Origin: Vibrio neptunius | GTDB lineage: Bacteria; Pseudomonadota; Gammaproteobacteria; Enterobacterales; Vibrionaceae | DNA length: 64,000 bases | Assembly (NCBI GenBank): GCA_019339365.1 | Contig: CP079860.1 | Location: 1,240,001 to 1,304,000 of the forward strand | Direction: 5' to 3' | Shown: piece by piece, positions 9,897-19,328 of the stretch | How the letters are laid out: each line of letters begins with the position of its first letter | Numbering within the stretch: position 1 is the stretch's first letter | Made by a program: the position numbers and the translations under genes | Notes under the pieces: generated by a model | Database searches by the model: none | Told to the model about the DNA's origin: nothing | Seen by the model: only the letters and a program-made list of their open reading frames with translations

Positions 9897-10039
9897 AATC
9901 GTCGTGGTAGAAAAATAGTAGGCTGAATCATACGATGTTCTTGGTAGTACGTCATCTATCTATCTTGTTGTACTTCATCAAAAAAACTGAAGAAACAGCC
10001 TGCTTCCTTTTACGGTATTGCGACGCCAGCGATGACGGG

Positions 10040-10963
10040 CTAGTGGGTTTTAGGTTTATTGAGCAGGTAAACCGAAATTACAACCAAAGTCATTCCCATA
10101 GCGTGCCAAACAGTAAATGCTTCCCCTAATACGAGTACTGCAGATATCGCAGTGATCGCAGGGCCAATATTACTGGTTAGGCTCAATTGAGTCGGTGTTA
10201 AGCGCGCCATCGCGGCCGCAATCAAATAGGAAGGAACAACCGTACAAAAAATACCTAATGTAACGCCGATGGTAATAAGCTCTGAGCTCCAACTGTAGAT
10301 TTCTGCCTGACTTAATAGCAGGTGAATGACGATTGCGACTCCGGCACTTCCCATGCCAATGCTCGTGAACAGAGAGCTACCCATTCTTGAGATGAGCGGC
10401 TTACTCCACACAAGATAAAAGGCGAACACTAAGGCTGACATGATGGCGAGACCGCTGCCGAATAAAACAGAGCTGCCAAGGGTGTTAAAGTCATGGACAA
10501 AGATCAAAGAGATACCAATATAGCCAAGCAATGTGGTCACAATGACCCGACGGCTTGGGACCTGCCGATACAGAGCCCAACTAATGAGCACGACAAAAGT
10601 GGGGAACAAGAAAATCAGTAGTCGCTCTAATTGAGCAGAGATGAACTCCAATGAGGCGATATCCAGATAGCTGGCGATGTAGTAGCCCATGATACCGATA
10701 GCTGCGGCTGTAAGACCATGTTGCTTGGCCTTGGTACGATTGTCTGGTGTGCGACACAAATACACCAACATGGCCAGATAAAGAGGCAGAGAGCTGAATG
10801 CACGTAGCGTCATGATAGAAGTTGCATCACCACCGTATTGGTAGGCGATCTTGATAAGTACAGGTTTAATGGAGAAGAGTAGACAACCCGCTAGAGCCAG
10901 CAATAGGCCAACTTGAGTTGAGCGAAAAGCAGGAGGTCGAATCGTCTGGGTGTTTTCGGTCAT
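10040..10963 (-). CDS. EamA/DMT-family transporter
   Basis: 307-residue inner-membrane protein with two EamA repeats and about ten transmembrane helices (from residue ~15 to ~303). It lies 199 bp downstream of the MATE gene (same strand), with a striking pair of alternative hairpins in that spacer, about 25 bases before its ribosome site AAAGGATACG. Substrate unknown. Confidence 0.88.
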   Translation of the reverse strand: MTENTQTIRPPAFRSTQVGLLLALAGCLLFSIKPVLIKIAYQYGGDATSIMTLRAFSSLPLYLAMLVYLCRTPDNRTKAKQHGLTAAAIGIMGYYIASYLDIASLEFISAQLERLLIFLFPTFVVLISWALYRQVPSRRVIVTTLLGYIGISLIFVHDFNTLGSSVLFGSGLAIMSALVFAFYLVWSKPLISRMGSSLFTSIGMGSAGVAIVIHLLLSQAEIYSWSSELITIGVTLGIFCTVVPSYLIAAAMARLTPTQLSLTSNIGPAITAISAVLVLGEAFTVWHAMGMTLVVISVYLLNKPKTH

Positions 10964-10990
10964 TATTCTCGTATCCTTTATTGAGAGTTG

Positions 10991-11033
10991 GGCTACGAGA
11001 AGAATTAGGCTGGCTACGTTTTCTCGTAGCCAG
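10991..11033 (-). promoter_or_regulatory. Mutually exclusive hairpins in the leader of the EamA gene
   Basis: In minus-strand order, segment A (11033-11021) starts CTGGCTACG and continues AGAA. It can pair with segment B (CGTAGCCAG, 11018-11010) as a perfect 9-bp hairpin with a 6-nt loop, or with segment C (TTCTCGTAGCC, 11001-10991) as a perfect 11-bp hairpin. The two structures exclude each other, as in attenuators and riboswitch-like leaders. No U-tract follows, so control of translation or RNA stability is more likely than termination. Could instead be a repeated protein-binding site (GGCTACG occurs several times). Confidence 0.5.
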
Positions 11034-11162
11034 GCACAGGTTTACCTACCGGCTACAGGCAATGAGAAGGAGCCAAAGGTAAGTAAACGAAATTTGCATC
11101 AGAGATATTCCTTAGTGATGAAAAACCAGATTAACCAGCATAGTGAGGAAAGGCAATCAGTT

Positions 11163-12506
11163 TTATCGCTCAAGATTGGCTTCAATCTGCCTCAGTGCTT
11201 TTTGATACATGTGCCATGCACAGATACCAGCTAATAGGTTACCAACCATAGAACCCCAAAATAGCCCTTCTATTCCGCCAAGATGTGCACCCAGCCATAG
11301 ACAAGGCAAGAAGAACGCGAATAGACGCAGCGCTGACATGGTTAAGGCTGTGTAGGATTTACCCAATGCATTGGCAATGGATACCATTAGCATGCAGATG
11401 CCTAGTGGTCCGAGGCTGACAGGGACAATCAATAAGTGCCAGATTAAAATCTCAGTGACTTGAGATTCACTGGTCATCAATGAAGCTAGCCAATCTGCTG
11501 ATAGCCAGGTAATAGCAGCAATCAGGAGTTGAAGTCCAATCACAAACTGGCTGGCGATGACGACGAGTCGGCGTATATCCGTGATGTTTTTCGCCCCTAA
11601 TAATCGACCGACCATGGGTGGCATAGACATTGTCAGCGCAAGCACTGAGACGATAGCAAAAAACTCGAACCTTGATCCCAACGCCCAAGCAGCGACTGCG
11701 GCAGTGCCAAACCCTGCAAGTAATTTGGTGGCTAACATCGAAGACAAAGGTGGTAGCAACTGGCTGATCATCGCTGGCCCCATGATATTACCAATCGACT
11801 TAACACTTTGCGCGATGTTGAGATCATGCCAGTCAAAGCTCATCCAATGTTTGCGTGTGACCTTAGGCGCAACGATCAGGATACCGATACCAAAGGCGAC
11901 AATGGTGGCTATAGCGGCACCGTTCAACCCGAGATCCAAAGTAAAAATGAAAAAGGGATCTAGGACTAGGTTAAGTACACTGGTGACCATCATCATTGTG
12001 CCTGGCAGCATAGTATTACCATTGGCTCGACAAACACTGTAAAGGAAATAGAGTAGAGCACCTGTCCAAGCGCTGATCAGCCAGTAGATCCAGTAGCTGT
12101 CAATCACAGGAAACAGGGTTTCTGGAGCACTGAGTAACTGTAGGATAGGGACTCGAATAAGGTAAATAAACACAGAGATAACCGCAACACCAATGGTCCC
12201 CATGGCAATCACTAACCCGCCAAGCTGGTGGGCAAAGCGTGTGTTGTTAGCCCCAATAGCCTTGGCGATTACGGCGGTTGTTGCGATGCCTAATCCGACT
12301 TGAATACCGATGATGATCATCTGAATAGGCAAGGTAAAACCTTGTGCTGCAAGCGGCAGTACGCCAAGCTGGCCGATGAAAGCACTGTCGACCAACTGAA
12401 AGCTCATCAAAGACAGGACACCAAATAGCATTGGCCATGTCATTTTGAACAGCTGTTGACCCAGTGATGGGGAGTTTTCAATGTTTGTAGCAGTCATATC
12501 GTTCAA
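11163..12506 (-). CDS. MATE-family multidrug/toxin extrusion protein
   Basis: The 447-residue protein has about 12 transmembrane helices and the MATE pattern: MTWPMLFGVLSLMSFQLVDS at residues ~22-41 and a repeated second half. It would export cationic compounds using a Na+ or H+ gradient. A start four codons downstream (MTATN) is also possible. It ends near 11163 and is followed by the EamA gene at 10963 on the same strand; both may be in one transcript with the alternative hairpins between them. Confidence 0.9.
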   Translation of the reverse strand: MNDMTATNIENSPSLGQQLFKMTWPMLFGVLSLMSFQLVDSAFIGQLGVLPLAAQGFTLPIQMIIIGIQVGLGIATTAVIAKAIGANNTRFAHQLGGLVIAMGTIGVAVISVFIYLIRVPILQLLSAPETLFPVIDSYWIYWLISAWTGALLYFLYSVCRANGNTMLPGTMMMVTSVLNLVLDPFFIFTLDLGLNGAAIATIVAFGIGILIVAPKVTRKHWMSFDWHDLNIAQSVKSIGNIMGPAMISQLLPPLSSMLATKLLAGFGTAAVAAWALGSRFEFFAIVSVLALTMSMPPMVGRLLGAKNITDIRRLVVIASQFVIGLQLLIAAITWLSADWLASLMTSESQVTEILIWHLLIVPVSLGPLGICMLMVSIANALGKSYTALTMSALRLFAFFLPCLWLGAHLGGIEGLFWGSMVGNLLAGICAWHMYQKALRQIEANLER

Positions 12507-12515
12507 TCATTCTGT

Positions 12516-12543
12516 AAAAGAAAAACCGAGGCAGTGCCCCGGT
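12516..12543 (-). terminator. Intrinsic terminator after kefC-like gene
   Basis: Read on the minus strand, ACCG-g-GGC-act-GCC-t-CGGT forms a hairpin followed directly by TTTTTCTTTT. It ends the kefF-kefC-like transcript just before the MATE gene start. Confidence 0.8.
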
Positions 12544-12549
12544 CTCAAC

Positions 12550-14469
12550 TTATTCTTCCTTGAACTCTTCAGCATAACCTTTGGGTGGCGGTGTCCAGCC
12601 TCGCTCACCACCCTCATGTTTGTCTGAGCGATCGGTATTCATCGCCAGTTTTATTTGCTCTTCGAGGTGCATAAAGAGTTTTCGGTAGTTGTTATCAAAT
12701 CGTTCGCCTTCAGAGTCATCTTCCCAAGCCTGATAAAGCATGTCGGATTTCTTGTCTTCAATTCGGCGATACGCAGTTCGTTGTTGCTCTACATGAAATG
12801 GGTGGTATCCCAGAGATTTCAAGGCCTGTGCTCCAAGTTCAAGCGCAGAATGGTAAGTCTCTGACTCGATAATGTCAGCGCCAGCCTGTCGTAATAGGTA
12901 GCCATGACCTCGATCGAAGGCACGAACCAACACTTTGACCTTTGGATACGTATGTTTGACGTACTTGGTCAGCTCAACGCTGGTTTCAGGGTTATCAATG
13001 GCTATAACCAGCATAGAAGCTTCTTCAATACCAGCTGTGTGAAGTAAATCGGGCCGAGTGGCATCACCAAAGTAAGCTTTAGTGTCGATTCGTCGTACGA
13101 CATCCACTTGAGCAGCCTGATGGTCAAGCACCACAGTTTTGACCCCATTAGCGACAAGTAATCGATTTACAATTTGTCCAAAGCGGCCGATACCCGCGAT
13201 GATGACGGTGCCCTTTTCTTCAATTTGATCGGCTTCACGGTCATTCGACTCAAGCTCAAATCTTGGCAAGATGACTTTATCAAACAGGATAAATAAACCC
13301 GGAGTTAGGAACATCGATAGGGCGACCACCAGTGACAGAGTTTGAGCAATATCTTGTGGAATGACATGATTCTGCACCGTAAAGCTAAGCAAGACGAAAC
13401 CGAATTCGCCCGCTTGGGCCAAGCTGAGTGTAAACAGCCACTTGTTGCTGTTTTTTATACGGAATATCAGCGCTAACACGTAAAGAATGGTCGCTTTGAG
13501 CAACATTACGCCCAGTGTTAAACCGATGATAAGTGCAAAGTCGTCGAACAGGATACCAAAATTGATGCCAGCCCCAACGGTGATGAAGAACAGGCCAAGC
13601 AATAAGCCCTTAAACGGATCGATGTTGGACTCAAGCTCGTGGCGAAATTCGCTGTTTGCCAGAACAACGCCTGCAAGGAAAGTCCCGAGTGCAGGGGACA
13701 AACCAACTAAGCTCATCAGCGCCGCGATACCGACAACTAACATTAATGCCGTAGCGGTAAAAATTTCACGAAGCCCTGAACTGGCGACGAAACGAAACAG
13801 TGGACGACTTAAATAATGTCCTCCAACGACCAGACCAATAACAGAGCCAATAATCACCAAGGCATACGCCCAACCCGGTAGACCTGCGACTAAACTGAGC
13901 TCATCATGGTGATCGGCTGCACTGCTGACCGCCGCCTGAGCTTGTTCCACCAACTCGGGGAGTGCCAATAGTGGGATAAACGCCAGCATGGGAATGACGG
14001 CGATGTCTTGGAACAGCAATACCGAGAAGGCATTCTGTCCTCCCTCTGTTTTGTTGAGGCCCTTTTCATTAAAGGTCTGTAGTACGATAGCTGTTGAAGA
14101 AAGTGCGAAGATCAAACCAATTGCAAGGGCAATAGTCCATGGTTGGTCAAACAGTAAAGCGACACCCATGATGACCGCTGTGGTTCCCCCGACTTGTAAT
14201 CCTCCTAAGCCAAGCAAGCGATTTCTCATTGACCAGAGCATCTTTGGCTCTAACTCAAGGCCGACCAAAAACAGCATCATCACAACACCAAATTCAGCAA
14301 AATGCTGGATGGTGGTTGTTTCTTCTCCAACTAAACCTATGATCGGTCCAATGACGACGCCTGCAATTAAATAACCGAGTACAGAACCGAGCCCAAGTCG
14401 CTTTGCAATAGGAACAGCGATGACAGCGGCAACAAGATAGATAAATGCCTGTAGGAAATAACCGGTCAT
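12550..14469 (-). CDS. Glutathione-regulated K+ efflux antiporter, KefB/KefC family (CPA2)
   Basis: The 639-residue protein has an N-terminal cation/proton antiporter domain (about 12 helices, residues 1-385), the KefC-type regulatory loop HELESNIDPFKG, and a C-terminal KTN/TrkA-N domain beginning IIAGIGRFGQIVNRLL (nucleotide and glutathione-adduct sensing). It expels K+ and acidifies the cytoplasm during electrophile stress. Its start overlaps the stop of the KefF-like gene by four bases, as in the E. coli kefF-kefC arrangement, which favours KefC over KefB. The long hydrophilic C-terminus is usual for the family. Confidence 0.9.
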   Translation of the reverse strand: MTGYFLQAFIYLVAAVIAVPIAKRLGLGSVLGYLIAGVVIGPIIGLVGEETTTIQHFAEFGVVMMLFLVGLELEPKMLWSMRNRLLGLGGLQVGGTTAVIMGVALLFDQPWTIALAIGLIFALSSTAIVLQTFNEKGLNKTEGGQNAFSVLLFQDIAVIPMLAFIPLLALPELVEQAQAAVSSAADHHDELSLVAGLPGWAYALVIIGSVIGLVVGGHYLSRPLFRFVASSGLREIFTATALMLVVGIAALMSLVGLSPALGTFLAGVVLANSEFRHELESNIDPFKGLLLGLFFITVGAGINFGILFDDFALIIGLTLGVMLLKATILYVLALIFRIKNSNKWLFTLSLAQAGEFGFVLLSFTVQNHVIPQDIAQTLSLVVALSMFLTPGLFILFDKVILPRFELESNDREADQIEEKGTVIIAGIGRFGQIVNRLLVANGVKTVVLDHQAAQVDVVRRIDTKAYFGDATRPDLLHTAGIEEASMLVIAIDNPETSVELTKYVKHTYPKVKVLVRAFDRGHGYLLRQAGADIIESETYHSALELGAQALKSLGYHPFHVEQQRTAYRRIEDKKSDMLYQAWEDDSEGERFDNNYRKLFMHLEEQIKLAMNTDRSDKHEGGERGWTPPPKGYAEEFKEE

Positions 14470-15087
14470 TGTAAACCTCCTACAATGATTTCATCCAAAC
14501 AGTGGCAGAGTTTTTCGACTTTTGCCGCTTTGTCGTAATCGACTCTATCTTCAACCAATGCCGATAGCAGTGTTTGCCAAGCCTCAACATGTGTTTTGAT
14601 ACGACCGTCTTCTTTCGCGGTACGAGCACCAAACAGAGCGAATGGAGCAAGGTATTCCATACCTGTCAGTGTCGCCATTTGTTCAAGAGGTTGGAGTAAT
14701 TCACGTATGGTGAAGTGGTTGTAGCCTTCTGTCTGATACGCTTCTTCTTGACCACCTGCAGTGAGGGCACAAAGAAACTTTTTACCGTGTAATGCAGTGC
14801 CATCGTGGCCATAAGCAAAGCCGTACTCCAATACCAAGTCTTGCCACTCTTTTAAAATTGAAGGTGTTGAATACCAGTAAAGTGGGAATTGAAATACGAT
14901 GACATCGTGGTCGATTAGGCGTTGTTGCTCACGATCGATGTTGATGTTGTAGGTCGGGTATTCGTAATACAGATCAACCGCTGTAACCCCTTCGACTGCA
15001 TGACAGGCTTTAAACAGTGGTTGGTTAACTTCAGAGCGTCGCTGAGAGGGGGTGGGCATAGAGGACTAAAACTTTATTCTTTGACAT
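14466..15087 (-). pseudogene. KefF/KefG-like NAD(P)H oxidoreductase ancillary to the K+ efflux system, 1-base insertion near start
   Basis: Flavodoxin-like quinone reductase that activates Kef antiporters. The main frame reads HPSQRRSEVNQPLF onward (with HDVIVFQFPLYWYSTPSILKEW typical of the family). The true N-terminus is in another frame, MSKNKVLVLYAHP, from ATG at 15087; the two join if one G is removed from the run at 15048-15052 (five instead of four). As written, a short product from 15059 could be made but it would lack the first beta strand of the fold. Overlaps the kefC-like gene by ATGA, implying coupling. Likely a sequence error. Confidence 0.85.
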
Positions 15088-15181
15088 TATCCAGTTCGCA
15101 GATCTTAGGTTTAGAACTTTATTGTTGCACACAGATCAGCTTTTAACCATTGGTTACTTTCTGCTAAGTCATGAAATAGTT

Positions 15182-15802
15182 TCAGTTTTTTTGTTGATAA
15201 AAAGTTGAGAACAAGTCCAATAGGTCGCAGAGATGATTCACGGTCAATGAAGCATGTTGAGTAAATGTACTCGGTTTACCATGAGTCACGAGACAAGACG
15301 GCATACACGCGTTGCTTGCTGCCTCTAGGTCATAGACATAATCACCTACGTAGAGAATCTGTTGCGGATCCAATTGCCACTCTTTTGCGAGTGCTAGAAG
15401 TGAATCTGGAGCCGGTTTAGGTGGGAAGTGTTCGCGACTGATGATACGAGAAATATTAAGCTGATTGTGAGCAACCTTGCGCTGAGAAGCTTGTTGGCAG
15501 TTGCGAGTGATGATCGCGGTGTGAAGTTGCTGTTTGGCGATGAAGTCAAGTAACTCATGACAGCCGGGCATGGGCGAGGAATGATCCGCATCATCCAGCT
15601 CGTGTTGAAGGACTAACTGTTTGGCTCTTAGAGCAGATTGAGTGCACTCCAGCTCATCGATAAAAGTCAACAAGTCGACGTCCTTGGGACAGCCGACTTG
15701 TGTTCGTAACCATTGAAAGTCCAAGTCTGAGCTGACTAACGTATTGTCCAGATCAAAGACGATCGCTTTAATCTCGGTAATTTCCAGCACAACAACATCC
15801 AT
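15182..15802 (-). CDS. HAD-superfamily hydrolase (phosphoglycolate phosphatase-like)
   Basis: 206 residues with the HAD nucleophile motif FDLDNTLV (motif I), TAIITRN (motif II), PKPAPDS (Lys of motif III) and YVGDYVYDLEAA (motif IV, DD-type), with a helical cap between. It is likely a small-molecule phosphatase; substrate unknown. It lies 20 bp after the membrane glutaredoxin gene on the same strand and is probably co-transcribed with it. Confidence 0.88.
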   Translation of the reverse strand: MDVVVLEITEIKAIVFDLDNTLVSSDLDFQWLRTQVGCPKDVDLLTFIDELECTQSALRAKQLVLQHELDDADHSSPMPGCHELLDFIAKQQLHTAIITRNCQQASQRKVAHNQLNISRIISREHFPPKPAPDSLLALAKEWQLDPQQILYVGDYVYDLEAASNACMPSCLVTHGKPSTFTQHASLTVNHLCDLLDLFSTFYQQKN

Positions 15803-15822
15803 GAACTTTTCCTTAGCGTAAT

Positions 15823-16182
15823 TTAGGCGAACTCTTGCTCCAAGTAAGCCACAATATCAGAAGACTCGTACAGCCATTCTACTTTGCCTGCTTTCTCGAT
15901 TCTCAGACATGGCACTTTGATTTTGCCACCGCCAGCTTCGAGTTCAGAACGGTGTGCCTGATTTGTTTTAGCATCGCGCAATTCAATATTGACGGATTGA
16001 CGCTTCATAGCACGACGAACTTTGACGCAAAATGGGCACGCCTCAAACTGATACAGGGCAAGAGACTGAGCTTTTTCATTGACCGCCTGCTGGTCTTCTT
16101 GCGTACGCTTCACGCCTTTTGGTGAGAAGACAAAGTTAAGCAACAGGATAACACGGCCAAGGAACCAACGGATGAACTTCAT
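15823..16182 (-). CDS. Membrane-anchored glutaredoxin
   Basis: 119 residues. The first ~22 are hydrophobic with basic ends (a probable anchor or uncleaved signal), followed by a glutaredoxin domain with CPFC at about residues 50-53 and KVPCLRIE as the cis-Pro loop. The last part (LYESSDIVAYLEQEFA) resembles the N-terminal domain of glutathione S-transferases. Orientation in the membrane is uncertain; the thiol domain would be cytoplasmic if the positive-inside rule holds. Likely co-transcribed with the HAD gene downstream. Confidence 0.87.
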   Translation of the reverse strand: MKFIRWFLGRVILLLNFVFSPKGVKRTQEDQQAVNEKAQSLALYQFEACPFCVKVRRAMKRQSVNIELRDAKTNQAHRSELEAGGGKIKVPCLRIEKAGKVEWLYESSDIVAYLEQEFA

Positions 16183-16284
16183 AATCTTCCTTTCAAAAAC
16201 AACAAATTGAGCGACTTTAATGTGGGTTTTCTCCCACTTTTGTATCTCGAATAATGAGTGTTGGCATTGTAACCAAGTTCCCTG

Positions 16285-17874
16285 TTAATTAGTACTTATC
16301 TTGTGCTGCTTAGTGACAGTAATACCTAATCGTTTTGCCAACCTGGTCAGATTTGCCCGGTCGGTTTTTAGCTGTCTGGCCGCTTTCGCCCAGTTAAATT
16401 CTGCTTCGGTTAACGCAAGTGTAATGAGTTCTCGCTGAAAAGCTTCTGTCGACTCGCGTAGCCCCTGAGTTCCATTTATCGCTTCAATCTGCCTTGCAGG
16501 GCTTGGTATCGCCACCGAGTTTTCAGTGGGCAGAGAATGGAGCTCACCGATATCGTCAATGGATACGGTGATCAACTTGCCACTGTTGCCCTTTGCTCGG
16601 GCTTTCAAAGCCGCGCGATTAATGACATGTTCCAGCTCTCGCACGTTACCCGGCCAGTTGTAACGCGAAAGCAGGAGTTGGGCATCTTTGCCGAGCTTTA
16701 TTTGCACTATTCCCAGTTTACGACGCGCCTGCTCTAAAAAATAACCCGCTAGCAAAACGATATCGCCTTCACGTTCTCGGAGTGGCGGCACGCTGATCGG
16801 ATAAACACTGAGGCGATGATAGAGATCAGAACGGAAACGGCCTTCGCTGACTTCTTCTTTTAAGTCACGATTGGTCGCTGCAAGCACACGTACATCGATG
16901 GTCTCGACCTTGTCCTGCCCAACTGGCTGGATTTCATTGTTCTGCAAGGCGCGTAGAATCTTACTTTGTGCCGCGAGTGGCAGTTCACCAATCTCATCGA
17001 GAAATAGAGTGCCTCCGTCTGCTAAGGCAAACTTGCCAAGGCGTGATTTATCTGCCCCGGTAAAGGCGCCTTTTACATGGCCAAACAATTCACTTTCGAC
17101 CAAGTTTTCTGGGATAGCCGCGCAATTGACGTAGACCAGAGGTTGCTTACGACGATGAGATAAATGGTGGAGGCTACGCGCGACAAGCTCTTTGCCTACC
17201 CCCGTTTCTCCGTTGATCAAAATGTTAAAATTGGATGGAGCGACCACATCAATGTCCGATTTCAACGAGATCATTTTACTGCTGGTTCCAATGATCTCTC
17301 CTCCATCGCGCTCCCATGCATCTTCATTGAGTTCTTCAAATCGTTGCTGTGTCTGCTTAGCTTGGTGTTCTAGTTGGTTAACGGTCATTGCCACTTTAAG
17401 CGTAGAAGCTAATATTGCCGACAGGGCGTCTAAACTGCGAGTAGGGATTTGGTCAAAAACGTTGGGTGTTAAGCTATCGAGCGTCAGGATGCCAAGTAGT
17501 TTGTCCGAGTATAGCAAAGGTAGACCCATACAGGCGTGCATCGGTAGGTCACCATCGTAATCGAGAAGGAGGTTGTCGAATGGATCGGGCAGTTCGCAGT
17601 CAGCGTCGAAGCGTACCGCGGCTTTTGAGGCGCAGATCGCCTCGAATCTTGGGTGTTCCTCAACTTTAAAACGACGGCCTAGTGTGTCTCTTGTTAAACC
17701 TTGAATGGCAAGTGGAACCAAAGTGTCGCCTTGCAGAGACAGTAGAGCGACGCTGTCACATTGGATGGCTTTACGAATCGCATCAAGCAACTTATTGAAT
17801 CGGTCATGTTCGTTGTGACCCGTCGCGAGGCCAATGGTCATATCGATCAGTGTAGAAACTGAAATGTCTTGCAT
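16285..17874 (-). CDS. norR: Nitric oxide-responsive sigma-54 activator NorR
   Basis: 529 residues in three domains: GAF (about 20-165; binds NO through non-haem iron in NorR), AAA+ ATPase (about 195-430; Walker A GETGVGKE, the sigma-54 contact loop GAFTGA, Walker B LFLDEIGEL) and a Fis-type helix-turn-helix (about 485-520). It activates NO detoxification genes with sigma-54 RNA polymerase. It is divergent from hmp, and the region between them holds two NorR-type boxes and a -24/-12 promoter. Length and domain order match E. coli NorR. Confidence 0.95.
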   Translation of the reverse strand: MQDISVSTLIDMTIGLATGHNEHDRFNKLLDAIRKAIQCDSVALLSLQGDTLVPLAIQGLTRDTLGRRFKVEEHPRFEAICASKAAVRFDADCELPDPFDNLLLDYDGDLPMHACMGLPLLYSDKLLGILTLDSLTPNVFDQIPTRSLDALSAILASTLKVAMTVNQLEHQAKQTQQRFEELNEDAWERDGGEIIGTSSKMISLKSDIDVVAPSNFNILINGETGVGKELVARSLHHLSHRRKQPLVYVNCAAIPENLVESELFGHVKGAFTGADKSRLGKFALADGGTLFLDEIGELPLAAQSKILRALQNNEIQPVGQDKVETIDVRVLAATNRDLKEEVSEGRFRSDLYHRLSVYPISVPPLREREGDIVLLAGYFLEQARRKLGIVQIKLGKDAQLLLSRYNWPGNVRELEHVINRAALKARAKGNSGKLITVSIDDIGELHSLPTENSVAIPSPARQIEAINGTQGLRESTEAFQRELITLALTEAEFNWAKAARQLKTDRANLTRLAKRLGITVTKQHKISTN

Positions 17875-17969
17875 GGTAAGGCTAAGCTCCAGAGTGCGTC
17901 GGTTACTAATATAGAGAATGCAGTGAAGTAAAAGTAACCAATACGAATGTGTGATTATTATATTTTAGA

Positions 17970-18004
17970 GTCATTTGGACATAAATCAACTGTGTCATAA
18001 TGAC
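17970..18004 (+). promoter_or_regulatory. Two NorR binding sites (enhancer) upstream of hmp
   Basis: Sites GTCATTTGGAC (17970-17980) and GTCATAATGAC (17994-18004) fit the NorR pattern GT-N7-AC; the second is a perfect palindrome around a central base. Their centres are 24 bp apart, and they lie about 55-100 bp upstream of the sigma-54 promoter, a usual enhancer distance. They may also affect norR itself. Confidence 0.82.
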
Positions 18005-18057
18005 TTTATTTCAATGGATAATACTATAAAATCCAAGTAATTAGGTAGTTTTCAAAC

Positions 18058-18074
18058 TTGGCATCAATTGTGCT
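18058..18074 (+). promoter_or_regulatory. Sigma-54 (-24/-12) promoter of hmp
   Basis: TTGGCAT-N7-TGCT has the GG and GC dinucleotides exactly 12 bp apart, as in the consensus TGGCAC-N5-TTGC. It sits about 44 bp before the hmp start codon and downstream of the NorR boxes. Confidence 0.82.
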
Positions 18075-18117
18075 CATACAAGGGAAAAGATAACCCCCCA
18101 CTGAGGAGAGAATCAAG

Positions 18118-19290
18118 ATGCTCAACAACCAACATATTGAAGTCGTAAAAAGTACCATCCCATTGTTAGAAAATGCTGGCCCGGCTCTGACCCAACATTT
18201 TTATCATCGAATGTTTTTGCATAACCCTGAACTCAAAGACATTTTCAATATGACACACCAGAAAACGGGTCGTCAGAGTGTTGCTTTGTTTGAAGCGGTA
18301 GCAGCTTACGCTAAGAACATTGAAAACCTTGAAGCATTGACATCAGCAGTTGAACGTATTGCTCATAAACACACTAGCTTTAACATTCAAGCTGAACACT
18401 ACCAGATTGTTGGTCATCACCTAATTGAAACCTTGCGCGAATTGGCGTCAGAGGCATTTACCAAAGAAGTGGAAGAGGCATGGACAGCGGCATATCTGTT
18501 CTTGGCAAAAGTGTTTATTGATCGTGAAGGCGAGCTGTATCTTCAGCGTAAGCAAGCCATTGGTGGCTGGGAAAACGCACGTCAGTTTGTGGTTAAACAG
18601 AAGCAACCTGAATCAGAATACGTTACCAGTTTTGTGCTTGAACCAAAGGATGGTGGTGATGTGTTGGATTACAACCCTGGTCAGTACGTTGGTGTTGAAG
18701 TTAAGCCGTCTGCAGGCGAGCACAATGAAATTCGTCAGTACTCTCTGTCTCAGAAACCGAATGGCAAAAACTACCGAATTTCAGTTAAACGTGAAGTTGG
18801 GGAATACAATGGATTGGTATCTAATTTCATGCATGACGAAGTAAATGAAGGCGATACCGTTCATTTATATGCACCGGCAGGTGATTTCTACTATCAAGAA
18901 AAAGGCGCGCCAGTGGTTCTGATTTCGGCCGGCGTTGGCGCGACACCAATCCAGTCGATGCTGCAAACATTGGCTGCGGCTAATAAAAAAGACGTCTCGT
19001 ACCTTTACGCTTGTAATAACGCTGAACAACATACCTTCAAGAGTGAAACAGAACAGCTGATTTCACAGCGCGGTTGGCAGCAGTTTACATGGTACTTAAA
19101 CGATCAGGCTCATTTCGAAGGACAGATGAACCTGTCTTTAGTGGAGCGCGAGTTACCGTTAAGCAGTGCTGACTTTTATCTTTGTGGACCAGTCGCGTTT
19201 ATGGAAGCGGTGGTTAAGCAGTTAGAAGGATTGGGTGTGACAAGAGATCGAATTCACTACGAAGTGTTTGGACCTCATACCTATCTTTAA
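18118..19290 (+). CDS. hmp: Flavohaemoglobin, nitric oxide dioxygenase
   Basis: Oxidises NO to nitrate with O2 and NAD(P)H in the cytoplasm. The 390 residues comprise a globin domain (1-~140; distal Tyr29 and Gln53, proximal His85), an FAD domain (~150-260, with RQYSLS) and an NAD domain (~265-390, with GVGATP and a final VHYEVFGP-like end). The start follows GAGGAGAG. Length matches E. coli Hmp (396). Regulated by the divergent norR through the sigma-54 promoter upstream; ends at a strong terminator. Confidence 0.97.
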   Translation: MLNNQHIEVVKSTIPLLENAGPALTQHFYHRMFLHNPELKDIFNMTHQKTGRQSVALFEAVAAYAKNIENLEALTSAVERIAHKHTSFNIQAEHYQIVGHHLIETLRELASEAFTKEVEEAWTAAYLFLAKVFIDREGELYLQRKQAIGGWENARQFVVKQKQPESEYVTSFVLEPKDGGDVLDYNPGQYVGVEVKPSAGEHNEIRQYSLSQKPNGKNYRISVKREVGEYNGLVSNFMHDEVNEGDTVHLYAPAGDFYYQEKGAPVVLISAGVGATPIQSMLQTLAAANKKDVSYLYACNNAEQHTFKSETEQLISQRGWQQFTWYLNDQAHFEGQMNLSLVERELPLSSADFYLCGPVAFMEAVVKQLEGLGVTRDRIHYEVFGPHTYL

Positions 19291-19297
19291 GATTGAT

Positions 19298-19326
19298 AAA
19301 GGGCTTCCCAGTGGGAAGCCCTTTTT
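19298..19326. terminator. Bidirectional intrinsic terminator
   Basis: Stem AAAGGGCTTCCC / GGGAAGCCCTTT with a small loop, then TT. It lies between the convergent ends of hmp and the hypothetical gene at 19329. Confidence 0.9.
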
Positions 19327-19328
19327 AA

